A DNA stretch of 64,000 bases from Saussurea involucrata (Eukaryota; Streptophyta; Magnoliopsida; Asterales; Asteraceae), in the NCBI GenBank assembly GCA_033807775.1, contig CM066326.1:88264873-88328872 (forward strand), in the 5' to 3' direction. This document shows, one piece after another, positions 31,140 through 43,937 of the stretch; the stretch's first letter is position 1, and every line of letters begins with the position of its first letter. The notes under the pieces are model-generated. The model saw only the letters and a list, made by a program, of their open reading frames with translations. It was not told the DNA's origin and made no database searches. The position numbers and the translations under genes are program-made.

Positions 31140-32976
31140 GCTAGAATATATGGGTTGGAATGATTCATCAACAGACAAACCCAAGGCAAGCTTAGAGGAA
31201 ACTACTACTCTCAAGGACAAGATGTCAGCTCCTGAAGCAAAAGTTGAATCACAAGCAATTGATCTAACTGAAAAACTAAGAAAAGCTCATGAAACAATAG
31301 CATCTCAAAGACAACTAATCATTGAACATAATAAGTTAAATGATGGGTTGAAAAAGGAACGAGTTGAGATCGAACAATCTCGAACTTATTTCCGGAACAG
31401 AATGGATGAAATGGAAGAAAAAGTAAGAGTTTCTGAAAATAGGAAGATTGAGCTTGAACAATTGTTGAATTCTTACAAAGATAGAAACTCCGAATTAACC
31501 GAGAAAGCAAATATTCTGGAGGAAAAGTTGTACAAAATAGGCCAGACTGAACAGACGATTCATCTTAACAAGCCGAAGAACTTTAGATACTACAATGACA
31601 AATGGGGTTTGGGATTTGACAATCCTCATTACTTGGAAAATGCTTTGAAAAAGGCACCATGTCTTTACAAGTTTGAATGGCTTAAGCTTCCATCCATAGA
31701 ACCTAAATACAGAATCAACTGGCTTAATGAGGAAGAACATGGGGCTGAGGTAGAGATTAAAAGAAAAACAACTGTGACAATGCAACTTCCTTTTTGTTAT
31801 GATTGTGAAAATGGGAAGGCACTGGTTTGGAATTGGAAACAAACCTTGTCTAATGACTATTTTCAAAGTTATATTGTTGAGAAACCAAAGGATAAGGAAT
31901 CTAAACCTGTTTTTGAAGGAAAAATCTATTACCCTCCTTTGGTACTCGAACAGAAGCTCGTAGATCTCGAAAGCAAGATTCAAGACATTCGAGATGAAGA
32001 CATAATTGCTTTTGAGATAGAGAAGGAAGTCATGCTTACAATTCTTTTAAACAGTGAAAGAGAAAAATCTGAAAAGAAATTTTATGAATTTTCAAAGAAG
32101 AACTTTGAAGAAAAGAAAGTTGTAGAGCTTCAATGCTTAAAACTCTCCAAACAAGGTTCTGATTTTCAAAAGATATTATTTCTTGAGAAAGAAAAGCTTG
32201 AGAAGGAAAGAGCATAGTTTAATGTTGAGAGAAAACCCTTTGAGGGAAAGATTGTTGAGCCTTCACTGAAAATATCTAATTTGGAGAAAGAATTAGACAT
32301 CGAAAGAAAAGAACTTGAAAAGAAGAAAGTTGAAGATTTTAAAGCAAAGAGTGTGAAAGATGTTTATGCGCATGAAAGACATATTTTTCAAAATGAAATA
32401 AGGAAACTGACAAGGAAGCTATCAGATTTATCCACTGAGTGTTTGAAGGAGAAGAAGCCATTTGTTGCCTCAACTGGTTCCAAATTTTCATTTAAAACGG
32501 CTTCAAGTTCAATCCATAAAGATGTTTCTTCAAAGGGATTTGACAAATCAAAGGGATTCTCAAAGAATCAGATTCGTCCTTCTAACCTCTTTTATAATCA
32601 TTCCGTTGATAACTTGAATGCTTCTATTTCAAAGCCTACAGAAAATCCTGTTTTCAAAAGAGTCAAGATGGTTTGGAGAGCAAAAGGTTCAACTCCTGAA
32701 AAAGATGCCCCAAAGTCATATGTTCCTCCACCCGCGGTGAACAAGAAGAACAACGCTCCTAAAGGTAAGTCTTTTGTGAAACCTAATTCTATCTATTCTG
32801 CAAATCATTTGATTAGGTTAGCACAAAAGCAAATATGTTGTTCTTATTGTGGAACTCATGATTTTGTCAAGAAAGAAAATGTTCAGTACTGGTATGGTAC
32901 TTATAATATTTCTTCAAATCAAACTGCACATAACAAGCCGGGACCCAAGTTCCATTGGGTACCAAAATCTACTTAA
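31140..32976 (+). pseudogene. P-type coiled-coil gag frame, copy A
   Basis: Starts at GCTAGAATATATGGG, the fourth codon region of the frame. It runs open for about 360 codons to a TAG at 32215-32217 (GAG in copy B), then continues in the same frame to WVPKST-TAA at 32974-32976. Content: N-terminal coiled coil (SENRKIELEQLLNSYKDRNS), a globular block (YYNDKWGLGFDNPHYLENAL), a Lys/Glu coiled coil, a Ser-rich linker, KMVWRAKGSTPEKDAPKS and a degenerate zinc knuckle CCSYCGTHDFVKKEN. It lacks a capsid and is not followed by pol; a remnant KHMTGK at about 33040 is all that is left of protease. It is a copy of 48341-50144 with few differences. Confidence 0.8.
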
Positions 32977-33093
32977 TCTGTTTTGCAGGTTTATCATGTG
33001 CAATGCTGAATGCCTAATTACTACCAAACACATGACTGGAAAACAGAAGAGAAGTGTGCAATTTGAAGAAGAGTACCTATGCTGAACTATTTG

Positions 33094-34320
33094 CATAAGA
33101 CATAGATTTGCTTCATCATCTTCAGAGTCAGATGATGATGCTTCTTCGTCAGAAGCAGCCCAATCATAGTTAGCCATCAGGCCTTTACTCTTCTTCTTAA
33201 AGCTTTTCAGCTTAGCATATTTTTCTTTCAACTTTGAATATTTGTCATCTTTATTCCTTGGAACAAAGGATTTCTTTGTAAAAGTTGAGGGTCTAGAAAC
33301 TTTCTTAGACCTGCACTCGTTAGCGAAATGTCCTATCTTTTCGCAGTTAAAACAAATAGCAGTAGCCTTATCAACAAAAGCTGATGATCTAGGCTTGTCA
33401 GTTATGGAAAGAGGTTTGTTCTTTCTAAACATTTTCTTTTTGGCAAATCTCCTGAACTTCTTAGTTAGGAGAGCCAAAGATTCATCATCATCTGAATAAT
33501 CAGAATCTGATGACCTTTCAAAGTTACTTTCTAACTCAGTGATAGTGACCGAGGGTCGCTGAGTAGAAGGTTCCTCTGAGATTAAAGCAACAGGGGTGCT
33601 TTTGGAATCTTTTACAAGATTCTTCTTAAGATGGCTCGATTGCTCATGATTCAGCAACGTGCCATATAAGGTTGAAAGGGTCATTGATTTTAGATCCTTT
33701 GACAGCTTGAGACACATAGAATAATTGTCCCAGCTTTCAGGTAAACATTCTAGAAACTTTGTCAGTACTTTAAAGTTAGAATATTCCTTACCAACAGTTT
33801 TTAGATCTATAATTAAACAATTAAAACGTTGGTGAACTTCAGAGAGAGATTCATTCTTACCAGAAATGAAGCTTTCGTATTGTCTTACCAGGTTGATCTT
33901 TCTTGAGTCCTGGACTTCAAACGTTCCTTCATACTGAACACATATTGTGTCCCACATGGCTTTCGATGTTTTCAGATTCATGACGGAATGGTAGACTTCG
34001 TCAGGAAGAGCCATGGATAGTATGGATCTGGCTTTTGTATCTATAGCCACTTTCTTCTTATCTTCGTCGGTCCATTGAAAGATTTCCTTAGGTACCAGCC
34101 TTTCTGGAATAGCAGGTCTATTCTCAGCGGCTGGAACAGCAGCATCAATTCTTACAGGGATGAATGGACCATTCTCGAGATAGTAAGGCATAGTAGGGTC
34201 TACACCTTCTAAGAAGAGTGTCATCCTATTTTTCCATAAGTTGAAGTTATCTTTGGAAAATCTAGGGGGTTTAGGAAGAGAACCATTGTCTATATAATTT
34301 GTGTTTGTGTTGGTGGCCAT
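33094..34320 (-). pseudogene. Z-type gag, 3'-truncated (partial second Z unit)
   Basis: Begins MATNTNTNYIDNGSLPKPPR at 34320 and is open for about 409 codons: Copia capsid (FSKDNFNLWKNRMTLFLEG, MWDTICVQYEG), zinc knuckle CFNCEKIGHFANEC, then the acidic SSSDSEDDEANLCLM. At 33094-33098 (CATAA shared by both sides) it jumps into P copy A. It lacks the two nonsense mutations of the complete Z gag. A primer site next to the 34401 LTR serves this partial unit. Confidence 0.85.
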
Positions 34321-34400
34321 TTTCAGATAATAGCAAGGAAGAGAAATATCTTAGATTAGATCTTGTTTATGAGATTAAACAAATCCGCTCTGATACCACT

Positions 34401-35371
34401 TGTTGGTCCCGAAGGCCTATACAAGTTTGTAGAAGGGGGGGGGGGGGGGTTGAATACAAACACACAGATTTTACTTTTCTAAATTGTTTATTGATAAATC
34501 ATTAACAATTTACAGCTTGTTACGGAAACAAGATTAAGGATAAACCTAAATCTAAACAAGTTGGAACACTAAGGTTTCTTGCACTAAGAGAGATAAGGAA
34601 ATTACTAATAATAACCTATCTTGAGATAAGAGATTGAACTTGTCCAGAGTTAGCAAGTTATTTCAAATGAAGTGGGTTCATCTCTTTATATACTGCATGC
34701 ATTTAATGCAAGTCAGTATACACTTTACACGTGTCATCAGCTGGTTGGTTGCATGTCATTGACCTTGGTTGACAACCTTAGTAGCCGCATGGATGAACAA
34801 TGTAGTATCAGAGTGGTTGTACGATTTCAGACAGTCGGAGGTTCTTTTCTGACATTTCGTACGGAGTCGTGCAAGGGGGGTTAAGACAAAAGTACTTTGT
34901 ACGGAGGACTTCATGATCAGTTTTCGTTGATTCAGAGCATTATCATTTTCTATTCAGTGAATGATAAAGTTCAGCGATAACTGAAGTCTTGTACTTGATA
35001 CTTCACGTTGAGTGGACAAATCTGAGTCTTCGCTGATATGCATCAGTTCATTAGGAGACTTGTCGCTGGTTCTTGAGCTTGATCTTCGACTTCAGCGTAG
35101 AACCTTTGTTGACGTGAAACTTGTCTTCAGGGATCATAAGTAAACAACTAACTTATCATGGATCATCATAATGACTGAACAAACTCAGAGCATTAATGGT
35201 GAACAGTGTTCGCTGAATGTTTAATTTAAAGAGCGAGAGTTCCTATCAGCGGTACTGTAAGATCTTAGTACTTATCAGCGATAGTGAAACTCTGATACAT
35301 ATTGTTTACTTACAATTTTCACTAAGTATAAGAAAGGGTCATTATCAAATCACTGAGGGTTTGGATCAACA
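34401..35371 (-). repeat. LTR shared by the complete Z and the partial Z unit
   Basis: 971 bp, TGTTGGTCCC...GGATCAACA (TG/CA ends). On its right TCTCCCCT is the polypurine tract of the complete Z (minus sense), so it is that element's 3' LTR. On its left CTCTGATACCA is a primer site, so it is also the 5' LTR of the partial unit at 33094-34400. It contains a 15-bp G run (34435-34449) and seven CAGCG/CGCTG words. It is very similar to 46433-47405. Confidence 0.9.
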
Positions 35372-35636
35372 ATCTCCCCTATTTGATTATGACATAGCAA
35401 CAAAGAAAATTGATATTTAATGAAAACATAAGGATAAAAAGAACTCATAAAATATTTGTCCCTTTTACTGTTTTCTGGGATCTTTTCAGTACTGATGGAG
35501 TAAAGTACATTCACTGAAATCTTTCTTTAAAACTTTGAATCAGGTTACAAACAGAAATGGAAAGATTACAAGTTCAAGCGAAATAAATTACAAGTACAAA
35601 AGAATAACTGATACAATAGAGAAATAGGCGATCATA

Positions 35637-38600
35637 TCAGTTTGTAAAGGGTTCTTCCTTAATGAGAAGTTCATCAAGGGTCATTGATGTGGTGGGAATC
35701 ATCCAGTCAGGAACGGTTACACCTTGTTTTCTTTTGATCAGCGCTTCTTCAAAAATCAAGGGTTTCAGATGTCGTGCCTGAGGGTCATTCCTGAAGTCAC
35801 ACCAGTAGATGAGATCTCTCAGCTGTTCGATGGGAGTGATGTGAAGTTCAGAGATGCGTTGAAAATGCTCTCCACCATCGTAGTCATGGAAAAATATCCC
35901 GTAGGGTTCGCTTATGACTTTGCCAGGGATGAAAGTCTCACCAGGAGGAAGAGATGTGTCAAGCATGGAAAGATCAGGATCGGGACCAAGGACTTCAGCA
36001 CGTGAAAAACCAATACCTGTTTCATTTCGTATGACAGGGCCATCAATTGAAGATATAGATTTCTACTTCTTTGCTGAGGCCTTTCTTTTCTGACTTTTGA
36101 GAGGATGAGGAGGAGGAATATCCACACAGGAGTAGACTAAGTCGATTTGTTTGTTGATCAGCTTTTCAACATGTTCCTTGTACTTCGACTTGGACTTCTG
36201 GATGGCTAACCTGATCTCCAACCATTCAGAGAGACCGTACTTCGTTATGGCTTCAGCATAGAATTTTTCGTACTTCTTATCTTCTCTGAATATCTCGACT
36301 TCAGCGATTGAAACAAGGGTTGTTCTTCCAGAGATGAATACCTTGTTGATTTTGGCAGGAGAGAGTCTGTAGTTGACCTTTTCTTTGCACCAGGCTAAAG
36401 TTGACTGAGACACAGTTCTCTTTTCTTCAGTTATCTTCTTGGCGTTTTCCCAGAGCTGACGTTGAACATCAATGGGAACTCTTTTCAGCTTGGGGTCTTT
36501 TATTGATCATTTAGAAAGCTGGATGGCGTATTCTCTGTCCTTTTCTTCAGCTTCCTTTCTTTCAGCGATTAATCTTTCAGCTTTGAGGTGATCCTTGTAT
36601 TCCTTTTTGGAAATTCTGAACTTTGGAGGAACTGAAGGAAGTTGATCACGCCTCAGAATGATTCGTTGATCCTCGAATTGCTTTATTATCTCTTCTCTTC
36701 TTTTCTGATCCTCCTCACTTAGCTTTTGAGGAGCTAAGGAAGGTCTGTGTCTGTGCGAGAGTAGCTGTTCTTCTGGTTCATCAGTCTCAGAGTTCAAATC
36801 TAAGACTGGGATTATTTCTTCAGCAGCAGCTGGTATTATTGGTGAAGTCGCAGTTGTGGAACCTTCAGCGATATCCTCAAACAGGGGAGAGGACTAGCTG
36901 AAACACAGCGATCTTACAAGTAAGAACTTGGGTAGAATCAGAGAGAGAAAATTTGTTCAAGTGTATAGGCTTGGGTAGTAGAACTGATAGTGTATGATAG
37001 AGGAGGGATGGAGTGAGAGATGTTTAGTGTACCTGACAAACCGGCTTTTCAAGCAAGATCGTCAGATTGTCATCTTCAGCGACGCTTTTGCCTTTGCCTT
37101 TCTCAGCTCCAGAGGCTGAGGGCTTTGTCTTTGTCCGCTCCCCTGAAGGTTCATTTATCGAGATTCCCTTAAGAACTTTGATCTTCGGAGCAGGTTTGAC
37201 GATAAAGAAGTCATTGTCATCTTCGTCATCATCATCATCATTCTTTGGAGAAGAGGATGGTTCATTATCAGGGATGTCGACGGCTTCATCATCTTCTGCT
37301 TCGGATTCGGTTTTATCAGCTTCTTCGAGTTGCTCCCCCTCAGATATAGAGGCGAGCTTCTCGGTTTCCTCAGGGTTTTCATCTCCCTGAGGTCCAGCGG
37401 TGGTTTCTTCAGCATCCTTCTCTCCCCTGATAGATTCATCATGGGAAAGGTCTTCAGCGCTTTTGGAGAGATCTTCAGCGCTCTTCTCCCCCTCTTTCTC
37501 ATGATGAGTGGGGGAGGAATGGGTTGACTCAGCAGCGTTGGTAGGTTCTCTGTCTTCTTGGCCAGAGATACCTATACAAACTTCAATCTTTGCTATTCTG
37601 TCTTGAAGGCCAGAAATAGCAGGATTGATCTTCTCCAGCTCAGTGCGATCCGCCGCTGTGAAATTGTCAGATGCAGGGACAGGACCAGGGGCAGGAGCAG
37701 GAGTATTCGCTTTCTGTAGTAGCTGCTCGATCATCGATTTCATCGAACTAACATCAGTCTTTACAGTAGACATATCTCCCTCTAGTTGTCCAACCGATGT
37801 CTTCAGCGTTGTGACCTCGCTGGACATGGATGAAACTGAATTTTTGAGAGAGGTGTAGTCTGTGTAGATGTCAGCGAGCACCTTGGCGAAGTCGCTGAGA
37901 GTGTTATCAACTTGCTTCAAGTCATCTGTGGAAGCCTTCTTCTCCACCACCGTTGTCAGCTTTATAAGATTCTCTCCAGCGTTTGTTACAGCTGTAGAGT
38001 TATTTGAAAGAGTGGTGGTGAGACCTGTCAGCTTTGTCTCCATGGACTTTAGAGAGGCGTTGATGTCTCCTAAATTAGGACCTGTAACATATAAGAACTT
38101 GTGAACATAGGAAAGCTCAGAAGTTTGGGGTTTAGTGACAGTGTTTATGGGTTAGTGTGTACCTGCAGAAGGATTGATGAACTCATCAAAATTACGGGTT
38201 CCTGAAAAGCGTTCCATGTCATCTTCAAAAGTGCCCATGGATTGTCCTACAGGTCCTGTCTTCATCATTTCTGGAGTATCAGCTTTAGGTTTCTCCAGCG
38301 AGAACTGGAGGAGAGACCAAATGAGTAGAGGGAGGAGCGAAGGATAAGAATGGGGGTTGGGTTCTGAGTTCAGCGTTGGATTCGCTGATAAACATTCCAT
38401 CAGTCTTTTGAGAGACTGAAGGAGGTTGGGTAGGTTCCAAGTTTGTAACCTCAGCGCTTAGAGACGCGGAAGTTGGGATGGAATGGATGGGTTGTTCAGG
38501 TGTGGCAGAGCGTACCACTGAACGTTCCTTCAGCTCTGCAGAAAGAGCTGAGGAGTCTTCAGCATGAGATTGTTGGGGTTGCTCCTTTGTTTTCTTGATC

Positions 38601-39656
38601 CTTTTAGAACCAAGTGGGGTAGATGAATGTTTCCTTTTCTTAGAAGGAATGGATGGGTTGTTCAGGAGAGGATTTTGTGGCCAGGGTATCAGCGATGGGT
38701 ATTGTCGCTGAAGGAGCCACAAAATTAGAAGAAGAAGGGTTGAGAAGAGTTAAAAGGGTAGAAAGACGTACCTCATTTTCAACTGGTTTGAAGTCAAGTA
38801 CCTTAGGGCCAACCTGAGAGAGTTTCAGGTCACCCTCTTGCGGGTAGCTGTCCTTCAAGCCATATTGGAAGATAGCGCTGATGAATCGGGGGTAAGGAAC
38901 CCATGGAGGTCTGTCAGCGGCAGAGTCTACTCTTTGCACCAAGTCATCATAGATAAGAGATGCCCAGTCAATGTGTAGACCTTTCAGCAGAGCATATCCC
39001 ATTGCTTGCTGAGGTTGAGCGGCTTGGTCAGAGGAGCCGGTCTTGGCAGTCATGTAGCTGATTGGGTGAGCGAAGATGAAGTTCATCTCGCTGGGCATTT
39101 TTGACTTCTTCAGCAGGGTCAGCTTCTTCTCGGGCTTCTTGTCTCTGCCAATTTCCCATACATAGCCCATTGCATCGAAAAATGCAATAAGAGCTTCTTT
39201 GTCAGCGAGTTTCTTATGGTCAGGGAAAGGAACAAAAGGATTTTCTTTTGTAGCGTTAGAAAAGTTCAGAGCTTTGCGAATGATGGCAGGTGTGATCTTT
39301 ATCGTGCCATACTCAGTATCGCTGAGGATACAATCAATTGTTTTGGAGGGATCTTTGGCGGATGGTAACTGAGAATGTCTGGCAGTGTACCAGAACTGGG
39401 ATAGTAGTAGCTGACTTGCAGGAGGTGAGATGGTCAGGGCTGTTGAAATGCAGCAATTCTTTAGGAAATTCACAGCATCTTTCAGATGTGTGACTTGCTT
39501 TCGAGGAGGAAACTCGAGAAGCACAGAAAGGTTGTTCGTTTTGGTCCAATCTAGTTGTTCCAGAGTGAACTTAACCTGAGGAGCCTTGATAAATTCCACT
39601 TCCTCAGAATCAGCGGAGATGTTCTCAGCGGTAGCAGGAATGTCAGACGATGCCAT
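35637..39656 (-). pseudogene. Z extra ORF downstream of pol, apparently multi-exon, decayed
   Basis: Starts MASSDIPATAENISADSEEV at 39656. Three introns with GT-AG ends restore frame: 38771-38708 (GAG|GTACGT), 38162-38082 (CTGCAG|GTACAC) and 37032-36894 (TGTCAG|GTACAC). One further frame change lies near 38300. Exon content in order: the QFW region shared with Y, a basic NLS-like stretch (PSKKRKH, KRIKKTK), a coiled coil of about 110 residues (near 37700-38043), an acidic region, a charged helix (RREEIIKQFEDQR), and a C-terminal part rich in Lys then Pro. In-frame stops TGA (36507-36509) and TAG (36063-36065) kill the last exon. About 1200 codons if joined. It sits where env-like ORFs occur in related elements; no membrane segment seen. 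Confidence 0.65.
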
Positions 39657-40182
39657 TTCTCTGTATTATCAGTTCAACCAAAGATGTTAATCCAATAAGA
39701 ATTATCTTAATGTGGAAAGATTTTCCATTAAGATGGTTCAAATTTTATCCATTTCATTCAGACACAAATGTCTTAATGAAGATTAGGGTTTTTCTTGATT
39801 TTAAGAAACGAAATGTGAAACCCATTTATTCTTGTTATCCAGTTTTCTATGAAGAAATAGATTCTGGAAACGAATGAAGAACAAGTTTAAGATTTTTGCA
39901 TTTAAACTTGAAGAACAACCATGAAATGGTTGTGTTCATAAAACCATGAAAGAAAATGATTTCATTTTAAGAAGTTCTTTTGTTTGATCTTGTTAAAACA
40001 AGGAAAAGATCGAAAACAAGTTATACGCATTTGGTAATAAATAAGAACATATTAACCTTGATGTTTGATGAAGAAGATGATGAACAGTTCTTTGAAGTTT
40101 TAGAAAGCACAAATGCAACAGTGAATTCTTTCTTGCGGAGGAAGATTGATCGCGTAAAAGAAAAATATAAACCACGAGTTTG

Positions 40183-40267
40183 TTTATATAGAGAGATTTA
40201 GAGAGAGAAAATCTTGAGCGGGAAAAGATTTTCATCATGACACGGACACGTGTTTGCATTTGATTGG
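40183..40267 (-). promoter_or_regulatory. Internal promoter-like region between Z pol and the extra ORF
   Basis: In minus sense: CCAAT (40263-40267), a perfect palindromic G-box ACACGTGT (40246-40253), then a TATA box TATATAAA (40183-40190) about 56 bp further on, followed by a leader. Spacing is that of a normal plant RNA polymerase II promoter. The extra ORF starts about 530 nt downstream. Confidence 0.5.
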
Positions 40268-40649
40268 AAGTTTTAACGAGACGTGCAAACGTGTGTCAGA
40301 AAGAGAAAACGTGCCGGGGTTTATCCGTTGCAATGACGTCACAACTGTCCTTTCATATTCTTTTAGGATGTCTCTGAGGTTTTGACAACTCAGGGACTCT
40401 TTTATAAACATGAAGCACTGAATGAAAATATCAGTGATGGTTTTAAGAATTTTCAAAATATCGCTGTTAAGGAAGAGATATTCAGCGATGCATTTTGTTT
40501 TGAAATCTTGCATTTTCATGCGATTGTCAGAGAGATAAAACATACCTTGATATCAGCTTTAACCAAGTTTTATTCAGAGAGAAGATGATTGAATAGGTTA
40601 TATGAGTTGATTTTATCCTATTGCTGATAAATGTGAACCGTTGAGGATT

Positions 40650-43600
40650 TTACCCTTCAAAGTTCAGCATTCCAAGCTCGCTGATGAGAAAGTTGAATCT
40701 TGTCTCATCAAGAGGTTTGGTAAATAAATCAGCTAACTGATAATTAGTTGGGATAAAATGAAGTTCTATATCACCATTCATCACATGATCTCTGATAAAA
40801 TGATATCTGATTTCTATGTGTTTGGTCTTTGAATGTAGTACTGGATTGTTTGCTATAGCGATGGCACTTGTGCTGTCGCAATAGATTGGAATTTTGGAGA
40901 GCTGAAGATCATAGTCTAGTAGCTGATTTCTCATCCACAAGACTTGAGAACAACAGCTTCCAGCAGCTACATATTCAGCTTCAGTTGTGGAAGTGGACAC
41001 TGAATTTTGCTTTTTACTAGTCCAACTTACCAGCTTTCCACCCAGGAGCTGACATCCTCCTGTGGTGCATTTCCTATCCATTTTGCAACCTGCAAAATCA
41101 CTATCTGAATAGGCGGTTAGATCGAATCATGAATCTTTGGGATACCAAAGACCTAGGTTCGCTGTACCCTTAAGGTATCGAAAGATTCGCTTTACAGCTT
41201 TCATATGAGATAGCATAGGTTCAGCTTGATATCGTGCACACAAACATGTTGCATACATAATATCGGGTCGGCTAGCTGTAAGATACAAGAGATAGCCGAT
41301 CATCCCACGGTACAGCGTGACATTAACAGGTATTCCCTTTGAATCCTTGTCAAGTGTCAGCGGTGGTGCCATAGGGGTTTTCATAGCTGAACTATGAGTT
41401 AAATCAATAATTTTCAGCATATCTTTAACATACTTTCCCTGATTAATAAACGTTCCTTTTTCAGTTTGCTTAATCTGAAGACCAAGGAAATATGTTAGTT
41501 CACCCATCATGCTCATTTTATACTCATCTTTCATTCTATCAGCGAAACGAGTACAAAGCTCAGGGTTAGTAGAACCAAATATAATGTCATCAACATATAT
41601 TTGAACTAGAATGATATGACCTTTCACTTTTCTAAAAAATAGAGTTTTGTCAATCTTACCTCGCTCAAATTTTTCAATATGGAGATAAATAGAGAGAGTG
41701 TCATACCATGCACGAGGAGCTTGCTTCAAGCCATAAAGTGCCTTATCCAGTTTATAAACATAACCTGGACGCTTATAATCTGAGAATCCTGGAGGTTGTT
41801 CCACATACACTTCTTCATTTAGCTTTCCATTCAAAAACGCTGACTTAACATCCATCTGATGTACTTTGAAGTTTTTGTGTACATCATATGCTAAGAATAG
41901 ACGAATAGATTCATGTCTTGCTACTGGAGAAAATGTTTCGTCATAATCTATACCTTCCTCTTGTCTGTATCCCTGAGCAACAAGACGAGCTTTGTTGCGG
42001 GTTACAGTACCATGTTCGTCCAACTTGTTTCGATAGACCCATTTAGTGCCTATTACTGTTTTATCAGTTGGTCTCCGAACAAGTTTCCAAACTTTGTTTC
42101 TTTCGAATTCAGTCAGCTCTTCTTGCATTGCGCTGACCCAGTTTGGATCTTTGAGGGCATCATCTATTTTCTTTGGTTCAGTTAGAGAAATTAAGTTAAC
42201 AAATAAACAAATATTACCTGCACTTCGTCGAGTCTGAACACCAGCGTTTGGATCACCAAGAATTTGATCAATTGGGTGATTTACGGTCCATCGCTGAGCC
42301 GGAGCATAAGTCGCTGACTCATCTTGAACTGGAGGAGCTGAAGATGAGGCTTCAGCTACTTCTGGAGTTTCAGTTAAGAGAGTAATACTTGCATTTGTCA
42401 TTTCATTTACTGATTGCTGAGAGATAGATGGAATGTCTGAGGCATTTGGTTCAGCGGTAGGTATAGTGTTTATAGGAACAGCTGAGACCCATGATGTTTC
42501 AGCTTCACTATTCTGCATGTTTGGAATGATAGGACTATCATCTTCTACTGGATGAGCATGAGGTGTGGGAATATCTTCTGAATCACCAAGATGAGAAAAC
42601 ATCCATTGATTCAGTTCTTCAGTATCAGCGGACGGTTTAGAGTTCGCTGAACGGGATTCGTCAAACGTGACGTGAATAGTTTCTTCTACAGTTTGTCTTC
42701 TACGATTGAAGACTCTGAAGGCTTTGGAAACTGAGGAGTATCCAAGAAAGATTCCATCATCAGCCTTAGGATCAAACTTTCCAAGAGCATCTCTGTTGTT
42801 CAGTATGAAACACTGACATCCAAAGATGTGAAGAAAGCTGATTGAAGGCTTTCTCCCATGAAAGAGTTCATAGGCTGTCTTTTTGAATCTTTTTACTATC
42901 AGCGACCTGTTTTTCGTAAAACAAGCAGTGTTGACAGCTTCTGCCCAAAACTGAGTAGGCAGGTGAGAATCGCTGAGCATTGAACGTGCAGCTTGAATAA
43001 TTGTTCTATTTCTTCTTTCAGCGACTCCATTTTGTTGCGGTGTTCTCACTGAAGAGAAGTTGTGAGAAATACCCTTACTCTCAAGGAAGGAATCAAGAGA
43101 ACTGTTTTTGAATTCAGTCCCATGATCACTCCTTATTGAGCGAACGGTCAGATTGTTCAGGGTTTCCATCTTCCGAACAAAGGTGATGAGTTCTTCAGGG
43201 GTGTCACACTTAGAACGGAGAAACATTACCCAAGTGAAGCGAGAGAATTCATCAACTATGACCAGCGTATATTTCTTTCCAGCGATGGATTGTTTGTTAA
43301 CAGGGCCAAACAAATCCATATGGAGTAGTTGTAGAGGAGATGACACTGAAGAAACTTGCTTAGATTTAAAGCTTGCTTTGGTCTGCTTCCCTTTTTCACA
43401 CGTTGAACATAAAGACTCTTTGGCGTATGAATGCTGAGGTAGACCAGTGACTAACTCTTTGGAAGAAAGAGTGTTCAGTGTCTTGAAATTTAGATGAGAT
43501 AGCCTCTTATGCCATAGCCAGTTGACATCAGATGAGGCCTTTGAGAAGAAACAGGAGTTCTCAGTGGTTGTTGAGTCCATGTTTATTACATAAACATTTT

Positions 43601-43937
43601 CCAAACGATAACCGCTGAGAGCTATCTTCTCCTTTTTGTCAGCGACAAAGCAGGATTCCTTAGTAAAGATTACTTTGTTATCCATGTCGCAAAGCTGACT
43701 GATGCTTAGAAGATTATGCTTCAGCCCTTCAACATATGCGACTCTTCTAAAGGAGGTTGTACCATTTGAAAGTACACCATACCCTCGGGTATGTCCTTTT
43801 CCATTTCCACCGAAAGTTACAGAGGGACCCTTCTCTTCCTTGTATTCAGCGAGCAGGCTTTTCTTTCCAGTCATGTGTCTAGAGCATCCGCTATCGAGAT
43901 ACCGGATACCCTTCTTAACCTGCAATACAAAGGAAGA
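40650..43937 (-). pseudogene. Z Copia pol: protease, integrase, RT and RNase H, one stop
   Basis: Continues in the same frame as gag after its TAA. Domains in order: protease [12 protein letters not shown]; integrase HHCC ([20 protein letters not shown]) and DDE ([27 protein letters not shown]); a long linker; RT ([32 protein letters not shown]); RNase H (STTEAEYVAAGS). A single TGA at 41127-41129 splits RNase H, and the frame then continues to TAA at 40650. Otherwise intact. Between the gag stop and protease lies TTTGTATTGCAG, which resembles a 3' splice site. Confidence 0.9.

Noticed and set aside
31140..31189. N-terminal extension of the Y pol frame
   Set aside because: These codons are the antisense of P gag sequence joined at 31139/31140. 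They are an open-frame artefact.
34672..34884. Short ORFs inside the Z LTRs
   Set aside because: No domain and no initiation context; repeated in both LTRs only because the LTRs are copies.
40183..40267. Promoter of a separate host gene inside Z
   Set aside because: The downstream ORF lies wholly inside the Z LTR boundaries and has a relative in Y, so it belongs to the element.
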